Assembly (NCBI GenBank): GCA_036768485.1
Contig: JAVLUZ010000142.1
Location: 3,781,848 to 3,845,847 of the forward strand
Reading direction: 5' to 3'
DNA length: 64,000 nt
DNA from: Mermis nigrescens
Lineage: Eukaryota; Nematoda; Enoplea; Mermithida; Mermithidae
The notes below the pieces were generated by a model. That model was not told the DNA's origin. It made no database searches and saw nothing but the letters and a program-made list of their open reading frames with translations. Shown here piece after piece: positions 37,401-47,387 of this stretch; within the stretch, counting starts at the first letter, position 1; each line of letters starts with the position of its first letter. Made by a program: the position numbers and the translations under genes.

Positions 37401-40400
37401 TTTAAGTCTGCTAACGTTTGTAACATCCTAAACGAAGTAAGGCGGCAAAATTGACATAAAATTTTTCATAATAGGGACGCCCTTTGTCTACGAAAATGTG
37501 TTGAATTGCCGATTCCGTATATCGCCTGGTACTTTTTTCCAAACGAATACGGCTGGATGTAATATTTTGTACGGCATTTTGGTGGATTATCTCAAATCGC
37601 TACATCACATGGATGATTCACAGTCACAATCAGGTAACGTTTCTATCTACTGCTGAGTTTCTTGAATTTCTGTATGTCTTGTTATTTCTTTCAAGGTATA
37701 CTTTGAATGGTACAGTATTAGCTATACTATTCGCTTTGTTCGAACGATGTACGTTATTGATATTATTATATATTATTATATATTATATATAATATTATTA
37801 TATATTATTATATATTATATATAATATTAATTATATATTATTATATATTATATACGTTAACCCTCTTCCATAGTCAGAAAATTTTCGACCCTGTTTCTCT
37901 CCCATTTTTGCCGAAAACTTGCGTATTTTAGCCATTTTTAGGTGTTTTTTTCATTTTTTGGTAAAAAATATAGTCATTTACCACCACTCCCCCTCGAAAA
38001 ATGGCCGGGGTCCTTCCTTCCAACATTTTGAGCCGTAACAGGTATAAAACAAATCGTACCTTAATAGGCTCCAGCACTGACTGTTCATATTGAACAAAAG
38101 TTATTTATCTCCTTACTAAAATCGTAATCATTCTGATATCTTCATTACAATGTTTGATGGGCCAACTTCATTCTGACGATTGTGAATCATTCCAGCTATG
38201 AAATAAATCAAGTAAAAATTAATTGTTTACATCAACTTTTTCGTAAGAAAAATTTAGATGGTGGTAGCTTAGTGTATCCTTTCAGTCGATTATCATTTGT
38301 ATAATCTTTGACATTTTAGCAGCAAATCATTATGATTGTGACTAGATCAAGCATTATGAATTCGGATTTCCGTCGAGACTGATCATTCACTAAGTTGTTA
38401 GTATATGTAGGTAGGCGTGGGGCTTACAAGGTTAGGGCGGACCCTTACCTTAGAATCTAAGAATCCCCAAGAGCTCCTTACGATTCGTTTTTTGAATGTT
38501 TTTCTTTTTCCCAATTTTTTATGCCACTGAATAGAATTCGATGCTAAACGCCTAAAACAGGTTTTTGTCCACATCTTCCATTTTTCGACTTTTTTGAAAT
38601 TTGAAAAATTTTCAGCCTCATCTATACCTCCGAGAATTTCGGTTCTGTTCGTTTTTGCTTAGGATTTGGCCGTGGACAAATTTTTAAACTTGGTCGTTGA
38701 CTGTAAACATCCTGCTTTAACTGACTTCTTAAAATTATGCTAAATTAGTGGACATCGATACGATTGTAGCATATATCTGTTTACTCGTAAATTAGAGTTT
38801 TTGTTGATATAAATTGATGGGCAGTAGCTCGGTCTTTAATGTTGCTTCGTAATTTCATCTTATCACCAGACATGCACGGCATGGTAATTCTGAGATGGTA
38901 AATTTTAAAGTCCCCTTTTTGGCCCGAAAATGGCGGGTACGCGTCAAAAACATCGTCTTTCGGCGTTTCTACCGATTATGTTTCTGGAGCATAAAAATAA
39001 GAAAGTTTTGGAAAAAATCCTAAAATAAGTCGAACAAATGGAACAAAATAAGTCAAAACATGGGTACATGGCGAAAAAATTTGACACTTTTGAGCAAATA
39101 TATAGCTAAAAACGCTCAAAACATAACCTTTTTTTAATATTTTTAGGAAATTTTCGAGAACTTTTAAATAATCGTGAATTCTAGGGGGTAGAAGCCCCCT
39201 GCACAATATCATAAACGGTTATCACTCTTTTTGGATGGAGTGGCGATTAACGTTAAAAGTAGACCTTTAATTCGTGTTTATTTATTTTAATTAGCCTACA
39301 TGCTAATTCACAGACACAGCTAAGTCCCAGGTTGGTGGTAAAGTATTAAATAAGGGTACTTTATTATTCGACGTTTGCTGTGGAGTGGGATCAATCGGCA
39401 TTTGTGCTTCAAACCACGTCGAAAAGGTGATTGGCATTGAGCTGGTGGAGCAGGCTGTGGAAGACGCCAAAATCAACGCTTTGTGCAACGAAAAGTTGAA
39501 TTGCGAATTCCTGGCCGGCCGGGCGGAAGAAGTGTTGGCGGATTTGCAGCATCAAAAATTAATCGATTTCGATCAATACAAAAAAGTTGTTGCATTGTTA
39601 GATCCACCACGCAAGGGTGAGCAAAGCGACGTTCGGAAAATAAAACGAGAATAGTTCTAAGTTAATCGCTCTGTGCTCAATGTGTCTTGCTAGATTTTGC
39701 ATAATCATTGTCATTGCGAATGGGGAAATGAGCATTTTGAAAGAATTCGAGATCTCTTCTATAATCTTGTATTTCTTTATGATTATGTATACTTGTAAAA
39801 ATGTCGAATTCTTGTAACGAATCCTTGTAAATTAGAGCGAACAAGAAGAACAACTTGCTTAAAGCGATTTGTGTTTATATTTTATGTACTTTATTATATT
39901 TTACACTTATTTTTATGTATTTTAAATACTAGTATACTCTTACATATTTCTCACCACTTATTGAAGAAAGAATAAGCAATTTCCCTTTAATAGTTACATT
40001 GCATGACCGGTTTGAATACATAGACGAGAAAAATGGTTTAAATTTTTGCTTCGTTGAAAAATGTACATATTATAATTCTTGATGCAAGTTGATTTCTACT
40101 GCTGCCACGAAAAATTTTGTAAAGATAAAAAAATAATGAGAAAAATTTTTAACGGATCCTAAAATATCTATCTTTCTTGTCAATCAGATCAGGAAAAATG
40201 GAAGAATTTATTAATATCTTCACTTGTTTGCTGCAGATTTTCACTCTTTTCAATCGATTTTAGGGCTTTGCAGACCACTAATAGAGAAAATAAATAGAAA
40301 CACTATTTTTTTATGTTTTAGAGGATGCTCATTCTTTCTAGAGCATGAAAACATGTAAAATTTTGACTAAATTTAAAAAATTTAGCAAATGGAGCAAAAT

Positions 40401-43085
40401 ATAGTCAAAAAATTAGTAAAATGTTACTTTTTTGAGCCAACATTCAGCTAAAAACGCTTAAAACAGCATACTTTTTACAATTTTTGTCGGAAAATTAACA
40501 ATTCCGGGGTCGGCTCGGCAGCCATTTTGCGGGGGATCATCAGTAATTTTGTGGGGTTGAAAAGCATTACGTGTCGAAATTTGGTAGGGTTCCTGGCCTT
40601 TTTAGGGGGGGGGCGGGAAATGATCTTCAATTTTTATTTTAAAAACGGCCAAAAATGCAAATTTTTCTAAAAATCGGGGATGTGAGTCAAAAATTTTGTG
40701 GCTTTTGGGGGATGGGGGACGACCAACTTTGTATGGGAAATCACACATTCCCCTGTTATATGTTTTTAAAACTCACAACCTCCCCCAGAACACGCTTGAT
40801 AACGGCCGACGTATTTACTACTACATTTGTGACTAAAACTTAAATTGACCATCTTTTCAAATCAATTTCAGAATTTTCAATTTTTCTTATTTCACAAAGG
40901 CTTTCTACCAGCGCTCCTTAACTTGACCTACAGCTTACTATTATAATTTCACGAGCATAGGTCTAGGTGGTCCGGTTCCTTTCCAGTGAGCTGATTTTCC
41001 CAAATACGAACATGAAAAGCTGAGAATTTCAAATGAATACTTCTTTAATAATTCTCGAACAGCTGCCAATATCGTCCAGCATACAGAAGAGGCAAAGAAG
41101 CGTTGTTATCTGTATGTACCCATGGGCGTACGCAGAAGGGGGGGGGGTGCGCGTAGACCAAACACAATTTTGGAAAGGTAAGATAATGCATGGAAAATAA
41201 TGGAAATTGTCATCTTTTCACCGAAAAATCTGAAAATTTTCGGTGCTTCGCGCCGTAGGATCGTTATTATCCATAATTTTGTCTTAAGCACGGCGAAAAA
41301 CATCATTTTTTAGAGCTTACAAGAAAAAATGAAATTTTTTCCGAAGTTTTAATCTTGTGAGCTTAATGGGTAAAGCATGTTTGAAAATGTCAGATAATGC
41401 ACTTTCTTTTGTGCCCCGGCGAACATATCCCGAAATACAGGGTCACCAATTTTGGACCGCCCCCCCCCTTAAGAATCCTGCATACGCCTCTTTCTGTACC
41501 TAAGGCATAAATTCAATGAGATAAAAAACAAGATCAAATTCGTAGATTTTGAGCTTGAAACGAATACCTATATCCGTATGTATACCTGGGAATCATATTT
41601 TTTATGCTACCCGATCATAGATGGGTTGGAAATTCGGGGATTCGTAATCGCATCCTGCAGAAGAACCTGGTAAACCGCTCTCGAACAAATTAGCTTGATC
41701 CCTCGGAATGCTTTTTTTGAGAAATTTTTTGCTATTGGATTCAGGTTGAGGCGAATAGTCTTATTATAATTTTTTTGGCTATTTAGTCTTCGAAAATTTT
41801 CGTACCCCAGAACTTGGGGATACTAGGATATATATATCCAGGTACCCATTCTATGTGCATGCATACCTCCATTATAGTTATGAACAGGGGCGGGTTTACT
41901 GGGAGCGGGGGCGACCGTTTCCCTCTCCCATTCGCCCCAAAAAGTTGGCGAGATAAGGAATGTTTGTGTAATTTGCTATGAGTTTTGGCCTTCAGTGATC
42001 ACAATTTCTCAAATTTTTCGGCGCGCTTCGCGCCGGATAATTTCATTTAATTAGACGCTTTACTTTCTGGAACCATATTTTTGCTCAAAGAATAGGTTTT
42101 AAACGATTTCAAGAGCAGAATTGGCTATTTCAGCATAGTTTTATTCACACCTGGGCGTGGGGGGTTTGGGGGTATGCACCCCCCAGAAACCAAAATACCC
42201 CCCCCCAGAAATCAAAATACCCCCCCCAGAATTCAATTTTTGAAATTTTTTTTCGTTTTTTCGCAATTTTTTGATGCCAATGGATAGTGCTTGATGAGAA
42301 ACCACGAAAAATAGTGTTTTTATCGCCATACCACCATTTTTAAGGCCATTTTTTGACCTCCAAAAAAATCTTGCAACCCCCTCCCAGAATTTTTCTTGCT
42401 GCCCACGTATGGTTTTATTATATTTTCAAGCATAATTTTTGAAAATTTTCTGCGTTTAGCGTCAATTGCTACAAATGCAGGAAAATCGAGCAGTAATTTA
42501 GGCTTCTAAACGTCTTTCTGCCTTAATTTCAAGAATTTTCCGACGCTTCGCGCCTTATTCTCCATTAAGTCAAAGAAATTCGAAAAAATGTTGCGCCGAA
42601 AGCGAATTTAAAGAAAAATAGACACCTTTTAATGGCGAAAAAACGCAATATCGCACGTGAAGGGCAATTTTTCAGACCCATTTTAGACAGTTTATGCAAA
42701 AGTTGGTTTGCCGCCCCTCCTTACGAAAATTCTAGATCCGCGATCCGTCATTGGTTAAGAACACTGAACATTGAACTTAATGTGAAGTTTTGATAATAAT
42801 TTTAATCAGCTTAAGTTTCGAGTGATGAGAAATTTACATTTAGGTTTGAATGACAAAGTGATCAGTTGTTTGCGACAATGCTCTCAAATAACATCCGTCA
42901 TTTATGTTTCTTGCGATCCCAAAGGGGCCTCGAAAAATTTTGTCGACCTTTGTCGCCGTCCCTCCAAACGGTATTCTGGTTTGGCTTTTGAACTAAAACG
43001 AATCGTGCCGGTTGATTTATTTCCGCACACAAGTCATTTTGAATGGATCATGTTTTTTGAGCGTTCCTTGTTATTAGTTGCTTGA
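25203..43085 (+). CDS. TRMT2A: tRNA (uracil-5-)-methyltransferase, TRMT2A-like, 8 exons
   Basis: The eight exons sum to 1,635 nt in one frame (544 aa, stop included in the length). An N-terminal RRM (LELVIHNMPKHKSHKELKKY...AYVTFADEADLYTA) is followed by the family region IRPSPVLDGYRNKCEFTVGV, then FRISPGTFFQTNT, the SAM-binding motif LLFDVCCGVGSIGI, VVALLDPPRKG, the catalytic-Cys motif IYVSCDPKGA and the general-base Glu in DLFPHTSHFEW. Known for the family: TRMT2A makes 5-methyluridine at position 54 of the T-loop of cytosolic tRNA, related to bacterial TrmA/RlmD enzymes. All residues expected for activity are present, so I infer an intact enzyme. Introns range from 70 bp to about 4 kb and carry many repeats. 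The extreme N-terminus is not settled. Confidence 0.93.
25601..26738. mobile_element. TIR element with TTTTGCAC-type ends, about 1.1 kb
   Basis: Both ends contain GTGCAGCC(A/G)GTGTTTTTTTTGCAC as inverted repeats (25,605 and 26,738), followed inside by GCACGG/GTGCAAA units. CGATTTTA (25,593-25,600) and CGCTTTTA (26,739-26,746) may be the duplication, 7 of 8 matching. It resembles the TTTGTACAAAG family but with GTGCAAA in place of GTACAAA. It lies within a TRMT2A-like intron. Confidence 0.6.
26860..27080. repeat. AACGGCT-type dispersed repeat
   Basis: Shares GGGACCCCCAACCAGACATT-like and GAGCCGTTACG terminal phrases and CCCAAAGTCGG with the family copies at 15,062 and 33,290. Intronic. Confidence 0.45.
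28898..28930 (+). CDS. TRMT2A: TRMT2A-like micro-exon (RRM last strand)
   Basis: After CATTTTAAG it reads (G)KLLRAKRTKT, fitting the last RRM strand (compare WKGRPLSVRLARPK in the human protein). Donor CCG|GTGATG, phase 1. It restores phase between its neighbours. Confidence 0.75.
29001..29183 (+). CDS. TRMT2A: TRMT2A-like exon, linker after RRM
   Basis: Acceptor CGTTGAAG after an intron of only 70 bp. It encodes DDCIEKEENAIDWRAAVIRS, then TTPLAELPYGQQLKMKQQES, matching the TPLW..PY.EQL segment that precedes the catalytic region. Donor ACTG|GTACAT, phase 1. Confidence 0.85.
30287..30658. mobile_element. hAT-type MITE, 372 bp, TSD CATGCACA
   Basis: The start is CATGGGCGTACGCAG and the other end, read inward, is CAGCTGCGTACACAG. 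An exact 8-bp duplication CATGCACA lies at 30,279-30,286 and 30,659-30,666. CGGCGCTTCGCGCCG is at 30,406-30,420. A copy of identical length is at 41,121-41,492 and an inverted relative at 35,850-36,195. Confidence 0.85.
32044..32289 (+). CDS. TRMT2A: TRMT2A-like exon with RPSP...YRNKCEFTVG
   Basis: Acceptor CTACTATTAAG. It encodes EIRPSPVLDGYRNKCEFTVG, then GFLVNRFRSGGTCTV and TRFREYLRSALA. This long exon has no internal ATG, so simple ORF calling misses it. Donor GCTG|GTTTTC, phase 1. Confidence 0.9.
32295..32540. repeat. MITE debris with hairpin motif
   Basis: GAATTCGCAATTTTCCGAAAG, TAGCTATCTG and CAGTGCTTCGCGCCA (32,475-32,489) match the 390-617 family in part. The borders are lost. Confidence 0.4.
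33290..33525. repeat. AACGGCT-type dispersed repeat
   Basis: Ends CATATAACGGCTCGAAATTA and, read inward, CATATAAGGGAAATGGGGGC. It lies just upstream of a TRMT2A-like exon. The open frame on the minus strand is not conserved. Confidence 0.55.
33647..33901 (+). CDS. TRMT2A: TRMT2A-like central exon
   Basis: Acceptor CTTGCCAG. It reads (V)YNMETKEGVWRMLTAKFF and ends SSAEFHSENQTYERIA, the segment before the SAM-domain entry. Donor GCAG|GTAGAG, phase 1. Confidence 0.88.
35850..36195. mobile_element. Diverged relative of the 372-bp MITE
   Basis: CAGGGCATACGCAGGATTTT on the left and CATGGGCGTAAGCAGGGGCG read inward from the right are inverted ends, in the opposite orientation to 30,287-30,658. The flanking 8-mers match poorly. 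Confidence 0.5.
37475..37633 (+). CDS. TRMT2A: TRMT2A-like exon with SPGTFFQTNT
   Basis: Acceptor TTTCATAATAG. It encodes (G)TPFVYENVLNCRFRISPG, then TFFQTNTAGCNILYGILVDY, the FFQ.N motif of the methyltransferase fold. Donor TCAG|GTAACG, phase 1. Confidence 0.92.
37765..37855. repeat. AT-only tandem repeat
   Basis: Units of TATTATATAT and its variants are repeated over about 90 bp in the intron after the FFQTNT exon. Confidence 0.85.
37855..38045. repeat. AACGGCT-type dispersed repeat
   Basis: Starts near TTAACCCTCTTCC and ends TTGAGCCGTAACAGG, with GGTCCTTCCTTCCAAC and CCCTCGAAAAATGGCCGGGG inside, as in the copy at 10,560. Confidence 0.45.
38875..39215. repeat. MITE of the CATGCACA family, diverged
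   Basis: GACATGCACGGCATGGTAATT at the left and GAGCAAATATATAGCTAAAA inside match 390-617 and 14,038-14,410. A GCACAATATCAT end lies near 39,210. No clear duplication was found. Confidence 0.5.
39314..39616 (+). CDS. TRMT2A: TRMT2A-like SAM-binding exon
   Basis: Acceptor GCTAATTCACAG. It encodes LLFDVCCGVGSIGICASNHV (SAM motif I), VIGIELVEQAVEDAKINA, and VVALLDPPRK (motif IV). Donor AAGG|GTGAGC, phase 1. Confidence 0.94.
40560..40765. repeat. AACGGCT-type dispersed repeat
   Basis: Shares GGGGGATGGGGGACGACCAACTTTG-like and CACACATTCCCCTGTTATATG-like phrases with the copy at 15,062. Intronic, next to MITE debris at 40,310-40,560. Confidence 0.45.
41121..41492. mobile_element. hAT-type MITE, 372 bp, second copy
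   Basis: Start CATGGGCGTACGCAG; the other end, read inward, is AAGAGGCGTATGCAGG. Flanking 8-mers TATGTACC (41,113-41,120) and TCTGTACC (41,493-41,500) differ at one base. CGGTGCTTCGCGCCG lies at 41,241-41,255. Same length and layout as 30,287-30,658. Confidence 0.8.
42146..42411. mobile_element. hAT-type MITE, 266 bp, TSD GTTTTATT
   Basis: Start CACACCTGGGCGTGGGGGG; the other end, read inward, is CATACGTGGGCAGCAAG. An exact 8-bp duplication GTTTTATT lies at 42,138-42,145 and 42,412-42,419. ATACCCCCCCAGAA repeats occur inside. Family copies: 43,285-44,278, 46,445-46,703, 50,561-50,814 and a fragment near 45,660-45,900. Confidence 0.88.
42844..43085 (+). CDS. TRMT2A: TRMT2A-like last exon (catalytic Cys and Glu)
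   Basis: Acceptor TTTACATTTAG. It encodes ITSVIYVSCDPKGASKNFVD, with the nucleophile Cys, and VPVDLFPHTSHFEWIMFFER, with the Glu general base, then stops at TGA. Confidence 0.94.
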
Positions 43086-43284
43086 GTAAAAGAATTAAAC
43101 TACATAGCAACTATTCCGTAGGTCGATATGTACATACGTTTTATCTAACTTGAGACAGTTCTCTTTTCAGAACCACTATCTGGCCTTCTGCGTGTATAAT
43201 TCGTCAAGCAAGCCATATTTTGACTGACTGGGATTCTAAGGAGTATGAAGACATTTTTAGTGTCCCGATAAACATCGCTGTGAT

Positions 43285-44278
43285 CACACCTGGGCGTGGG
43301 GTTTGGGGTGATGCACCCCCTCCCCTAGGAAACCAAAATAACCCCCAAAATTCAATTTTTGACTGTTTTTTTCGCAATTTTTCTGATGCCAATGGATAGT
43401 GCTCGACACTGTTGTTTTTTTTGTATTCGGCAAAGATTTTTCCCGATGTACAAAGACTTTTCGGGACCGTCTTTGTACATGTACAAATATTTTTGGAAGA
43501 CAAAAATTGCAAAAAAGGTGTGAAATTCGCTAAAAGTTTCGGCGCTTCGCACCGAAATGAGTAATTGTGTATTCTATGTATCTTTATAATGGCAGAAATT
43601 GCATTCCAAAAGGAAAATGTCGACCTTTTCGGCGCTTCGCGCCGTTTTAAGGCAATTCTTAGTGATTTTTGCCCTTAGAGACCTAGAAATTATCTAAAAT
43701 ACACTACCAAAAGTCGAACAACTCTGTTTTTACCACACTAAAATCGCGCCTGTACCATATTAAACGACTCCAAAATTTGTGTGTACAACATGTACAAAGA
43801 TTTTCGGGAAGACAAACTGTAAAAAGGTGTAATTCAAAAATTTTCGCGCTTGCGCCGAAATAAGTAATATTTGTCTTATATATCTTCAAAATGGCAGAAT
43901 TTGCATTTAGAATGAAGAAATGTCAAATTCTCCCGGCGCTTCGCGCCGTTTCGAGACAATTTTTAGTAATTTTTGGCGTCAGAAACCCAGAAATTAGCTA
44001 AAATACACTACCAAAGATCGGAAACCCTGTTTTACCACACTAAAATCGCTACTGTACTGTATTAGAGTACACAAAATTTTGCATGTCAAAATGTACAAAG
44101 ACTTTTGGGGACCATTTTTGTACATGTACAAACGGACCTTGTACAAAAAAACGCTGGTCCTCGATGAGAAGCGTTGATAAATGGTGTTTTTGTTGCCATA
44201 CCACCATTCTCTAGGCCATTTTTTGACCTTTAAAAAATCTTGCACCCCCCCCCAGAATTTTGGTGCTGCCCAAATATG
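43285..44278. mobile_element. hAT-type MITE (CACACCTGGGCG family) split by another MITE
   Basis: Start CACACCTGGGCGTGGGG; right end reads inward CATATTTGGGCAGCACC. An exact 8-bp duplication GCTGTGAT lies at 43,277-43,284 and 44,279-44,286. Without the nested 43,407-44,156 insert it would be about 240 bp, like its relatives. Confidence 0.88.
43407..44156. mobile_element. hAT-type MITE of the TTTGTACAAAG family, 750 bp, nested
   Basis: Left end CACTGTTGTTTTTTTTGTA; right end read inward CAGCGTTTTTTTGTACAAGG. Flanking GTGCTCGA (43,399-43,406) and GTCCTCGA (44,157-44,164) differ at one base, and unbroken relatives carry GTGCTCGATGAGAAACG here. It has several CTTTGTACATGTACAAA units and hairpins at 43,540, 43,630 and 43,934. 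The middle seems to hold a partial duplication of the family. Confidence 0.85.
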
Positions 44279-44804
44279 GCTGTGATTCGCGTTAAAGAGT
44301 AGACATTTTTTATGTTCATAAAGCGTTTTCATAGGTTCATCCCTCTAAAATCCGAACACTCCTATAAATTGTTTCCAGAAAACAGTACGTTTATGCCTAC
44401 AGTCTGCTTCGTTTAAACTCATGGTCCTACGGTGAATCTTTTCGGAGGCTGCAGTAACAATATTTTCTTCATTTACTGTCTATATTGATAAATACCGGAT
44501 TCTGCGTGCAAGCACACATTTTTTATTACTGCTACATATTCTGCAATGCAAGGAAAGCATAAATACACTATTTTTAAAGCGATGGTATGCTTCCTTATTG
44601 CGCACGTTTGCACACGGTTGGCATATAATCGCGGTTTTTCTTTACAACTGCACACTAAACCACTGTTTCGATGCGCATGTTCCGCATTTTGTACTCATTC
44701 AGCATTTCATTTTTTCTATCTCCAGTACTACTAAAAAATTGTGACATTTTTGAGCCTGCTAAATGAAAATGCTGTAGCTGTGCGTCTATTGATTCACACA
44801 GGTT

Positions 44805-44945
44805 TGGGCATAAATTTTAAAAACTGTCCGACAATAAGCCGACAGATTGCGATTAAAGCATTTATTTGATATATAATTATCGTAACGTAATCCGTCGGCT
44901 TATGTACTTTCGAACAAATTCTTAAGATTTATGCCCAAACTTTGT
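44805..44945. repeat. Short inverted-repeat element, TTTGGGCATAAATTTT family
   Basis: GTTTGGGCATAAATTTTAAAA at the left and GATTTATGCCCAAAC at the right are inverted repeats. Inside, ACAATAAGCCGACAGATTGCGA pairs with TCGTAACGTAATCCGTCGGCTTA-like sequence. A related piece is at 47,390-47,535. Confidence 0.5.
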
Positions 44946-46341
44946 ATGTTAAACAGACTATAACTGGAAGTTCGGTCGGATATGACATCCTTAGAGAAAA
45001 ATTTATTGCTATAAAAAATTTGGAAAAGGAAGATCTTGCATAAGAAGTTCAGTGGAAACTTTGTTCAGATGCAGCCTAATTTTCGGATGGATCTTATGAT
45101 GGAATCGTACATATCATGTAAGCTTGACCAAAAAAATTTGTCAACGATTAAGATCCGGACAAGCGATGGAACTACAATGCTTCACTTGTTTCTGTTGATG
45201 TGAAGCGATTGTTTTCTCAACACAAAGCAATTTTATCAGATCGTTGTCGAAATTCAACAAATGAAAATGTTAAAAATGTATGATGTGATCGCTTTTGAAG
45301 CTTGAATGGCAACTGACCAGACCACCCCCGCAAAATGGTTGTGACTCCTCCAGAATTGTCGATTCTTTGTAAAAAGTTTGCTATTTAAAGCGTTTTTAGC
45401 GCCTTTTTGGCTCCAAAATCTCAAATTTTCGGCGCTTCTTGCCAAATGCTCATTTTTTACTATATTTTGCTGCTTTTTCTCAATTGTTTTGCAGATTGAT
45501 TTCACGTTTTTATGTTCTAAAAAGAGCGAGCATTGTCTGAAACGCCAAAAACGGTGTTTTTGACGTATAACCCATCATTTTTTAGCCCAAAAAGGTACTT
45601 TTAAAAATTTTTTGGGCCTGACCTCCCTACCTTCCTCCCAGAATTCCCATTCTGTACATGTACATATGGTATGCTTTCCCCCAGAACGCCGAATACCTTT
45701 CCCCAGAAACCAAAATAACCCCCGCTGGAACTCGACTTTTTGAATTTTTTTGTTTTTTCGGAATTTTTTTTGATGCGAATGGATAGTGCTCGATGAGAAA
45801 CGTTGAAAAATGGCATTTTTTTTGTCATAACATCATTTTTAAGACTATTTTTTACCTTTGAAAAAGCTCGCACCCCTCCCTCAGAATTTTGGTGCTGCTT
45901 TGAATTAACTCCCTGCTTTTCTCGAAGACCGTCACAAGTTTTGTAAAGTAAATACCACTTGAACATAGCTTTCTGATTTCAGGTTGGCTTCTGCACACAA
46001 CTGTAGATATGTTATGTACGTTTGTTCATAAATAGAAAACTTGTGGCACGATTACCGTTGGCAAAAGTCCGGACTTAGGACTGCCGGATCATGATCCAAG
46101 ACTAGTCCTTATGATCCTCGGACTGTAAGGACTGGTCCTTCTTAAAACCGTAGCGCACTACCGGATCATAGTCTTTTTTTAGGATCATGGTCCGGACTAC
46201 AAACTATAATCCTCATGTTGATCTTCAATTCACAAAGTATCATTCAGTGTAATTACTGTAGATTTATTTCTCTTCAAAGTTATTTACGCGCTTTTTTTGT
46301 TGTGTAGCGCTTTTGACAGTAGAGCTTGGAATATGTCAAAC

Positions 46342-46765
46342 TCGAAATTCGGCGGAATTATATGATTATTTTGAATATAATAAAGATGAAAACAAAAGTG
46401 TTTGCAAGGAATGCGCATTTTCCACTTACGGGTCACCTACCGACCACACATGGGCGTGAGGGGGTTTGGGGGGTATGCACCCCAGAAGTTGAAATACTCC
46501 CCCCAGAAATCAAAATACCCCCCCAGAATTCAATTTTTGAAATTTTTTTGCTTTTTAGCGATTTTTTTATGCCATTGGATAGTGCTCGATGAGAAACGTC
46601 GAAAAATGCTGTGTTTTTCGCCATACAACCACTTTTAAGACCATTTTTTGACCTTTGAAAATTTTTTTCACTTCCCCCAGAATTTTGGTGCTGCCCACCT
46701 ATGCCACCGACCAACCTTAAACGACATTTGGAACGAAAGCACCCACTGCTTCATGAAAAAGTTTT
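46342..46765 (+). pseudogene. hAT transposase BED finger, interrupted
   Basis: AELYDYFEYNKDENKSVCKE then CAFSTYGSPT, followed after the nested 259-bp MITE by TNLKRHLERKHPLLHEK. Together the parts supply the C..C and H...H ligands of a BED zinc finger. The frame is off by one across the insertion. Confidence 0.8.
46445..46703. mobile_element. hAT-type MITE nested in hAT transposase, 259 bp
   Basis: Start CACACATGGGCGTGAGGGGG; the other end, read inward, is CATAGGTGGGCAGCACC. Flanking CTACCGAC (46,437-46,444) and CCACCGAC (46,704-46,711) differ at one base. Same family as 42,146-42,411. Confidence 0.82.
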
Positions 46766-46861
46766 TTATGTTGGGTATTTTGCCTTCTGTGGGTGCATAC
46801 CCCCCAAATCCCCCACATCCACGTGTGGTAAGTATCTAATCTGTACTTATGCTTTTTATTA

Positions 46862-47175
46862 CAGAAATTTCGTTTTATGTGGCCGACGTGGCGTCCTTGA
46901 CTGATATGGAGGTTTCTGATGGTGAGATTTTCAAATACTGGAAGAAAAGAAAAAGTACATTCCCTTCGCTGTATAAAGTGGCAACGTGCATTTTGGCAAT
47001 CCGAGCTACCTCAGCTCCATGTGAACGCGTTTTCAGCCCGGCGAGTTTGATTTTGGAGAAAAACCGTCACAATTTAAGTGATAATCGAATGAAAAAAGAA
47101 ATTTTTAGAAATTTAATTCCGATTTATTTTTCAGTGATACAATTGATATATGATTGTTGTTTCTTAACTGAATAA
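46862..47175 (+). pseudogene. hAT transposase C-terminal dimerisation domain
   Basis: After TTTTTATTACAG the frame holds KYWKKRKSTFPSLYKVA, then RATSAPCERVFSPASLILEK and NRHNLSDNRMKKEIFRNLIP, the classic hAT C-terminal pattern (ATSAPSERVFS..., NRLS). GTAAGTATC at 46,829 and this acceptor suggest a small intron. Catalytic-core sequence between the finger and this domain is absent. Confidence 0.85.
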
Positions 47176-47387
47176 ATACACTGATAAAGTTTGTAGCAAA
47201 CTGGATAAAATTTTATGGGAAATATAAGCAATATAGTAACATTGCATTAAAGAAACTGTGGTCCGGACCGGACTAGTCTTTTTTTAAAGGATCACAGTCC
47301 GGACCATAGTCTGTTCAAATTGGGTTTGCAGTCCGAACTATAGTCCGGAAGTCTTTTTTCCGGACTTTTGCCAACGCTAGGCACGAT

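Larger units (their letters stand above)
46053..47379 (+). mobile_element. hAT element with transposase remnants, 1,327 bp
   Basis: TIRs TACCGTTGGCAAAAGTCCGG and TAGCGTTGGCAAAAGTCCGG with an exact 8-bp duplication GGCACGAT (46,045-46,052 and 47,380-47,387). Subterminal AGTCCGGA/GGACTAGTCC units repeat at both ends. It encodes pieces of a hAT transposase: a BED finger half (VCKECAFSTYGSPT then NLKRHLERKHP) and the C-terminal dimerisation domain. The catalytic core is missing, and a MITE splits the BED finger, so it is inactive. Confidence 0.92.

Noticed and set aside
46433..46714. Minus-strand frame in MITE, with similar ones at 42,141, 43,204, 45,601 and 50,474
   Set aside because: The frames follow the MITE family (HTPKPP near the end) but shift and stop between copies; a 260-bp TIR element is not expected to code.
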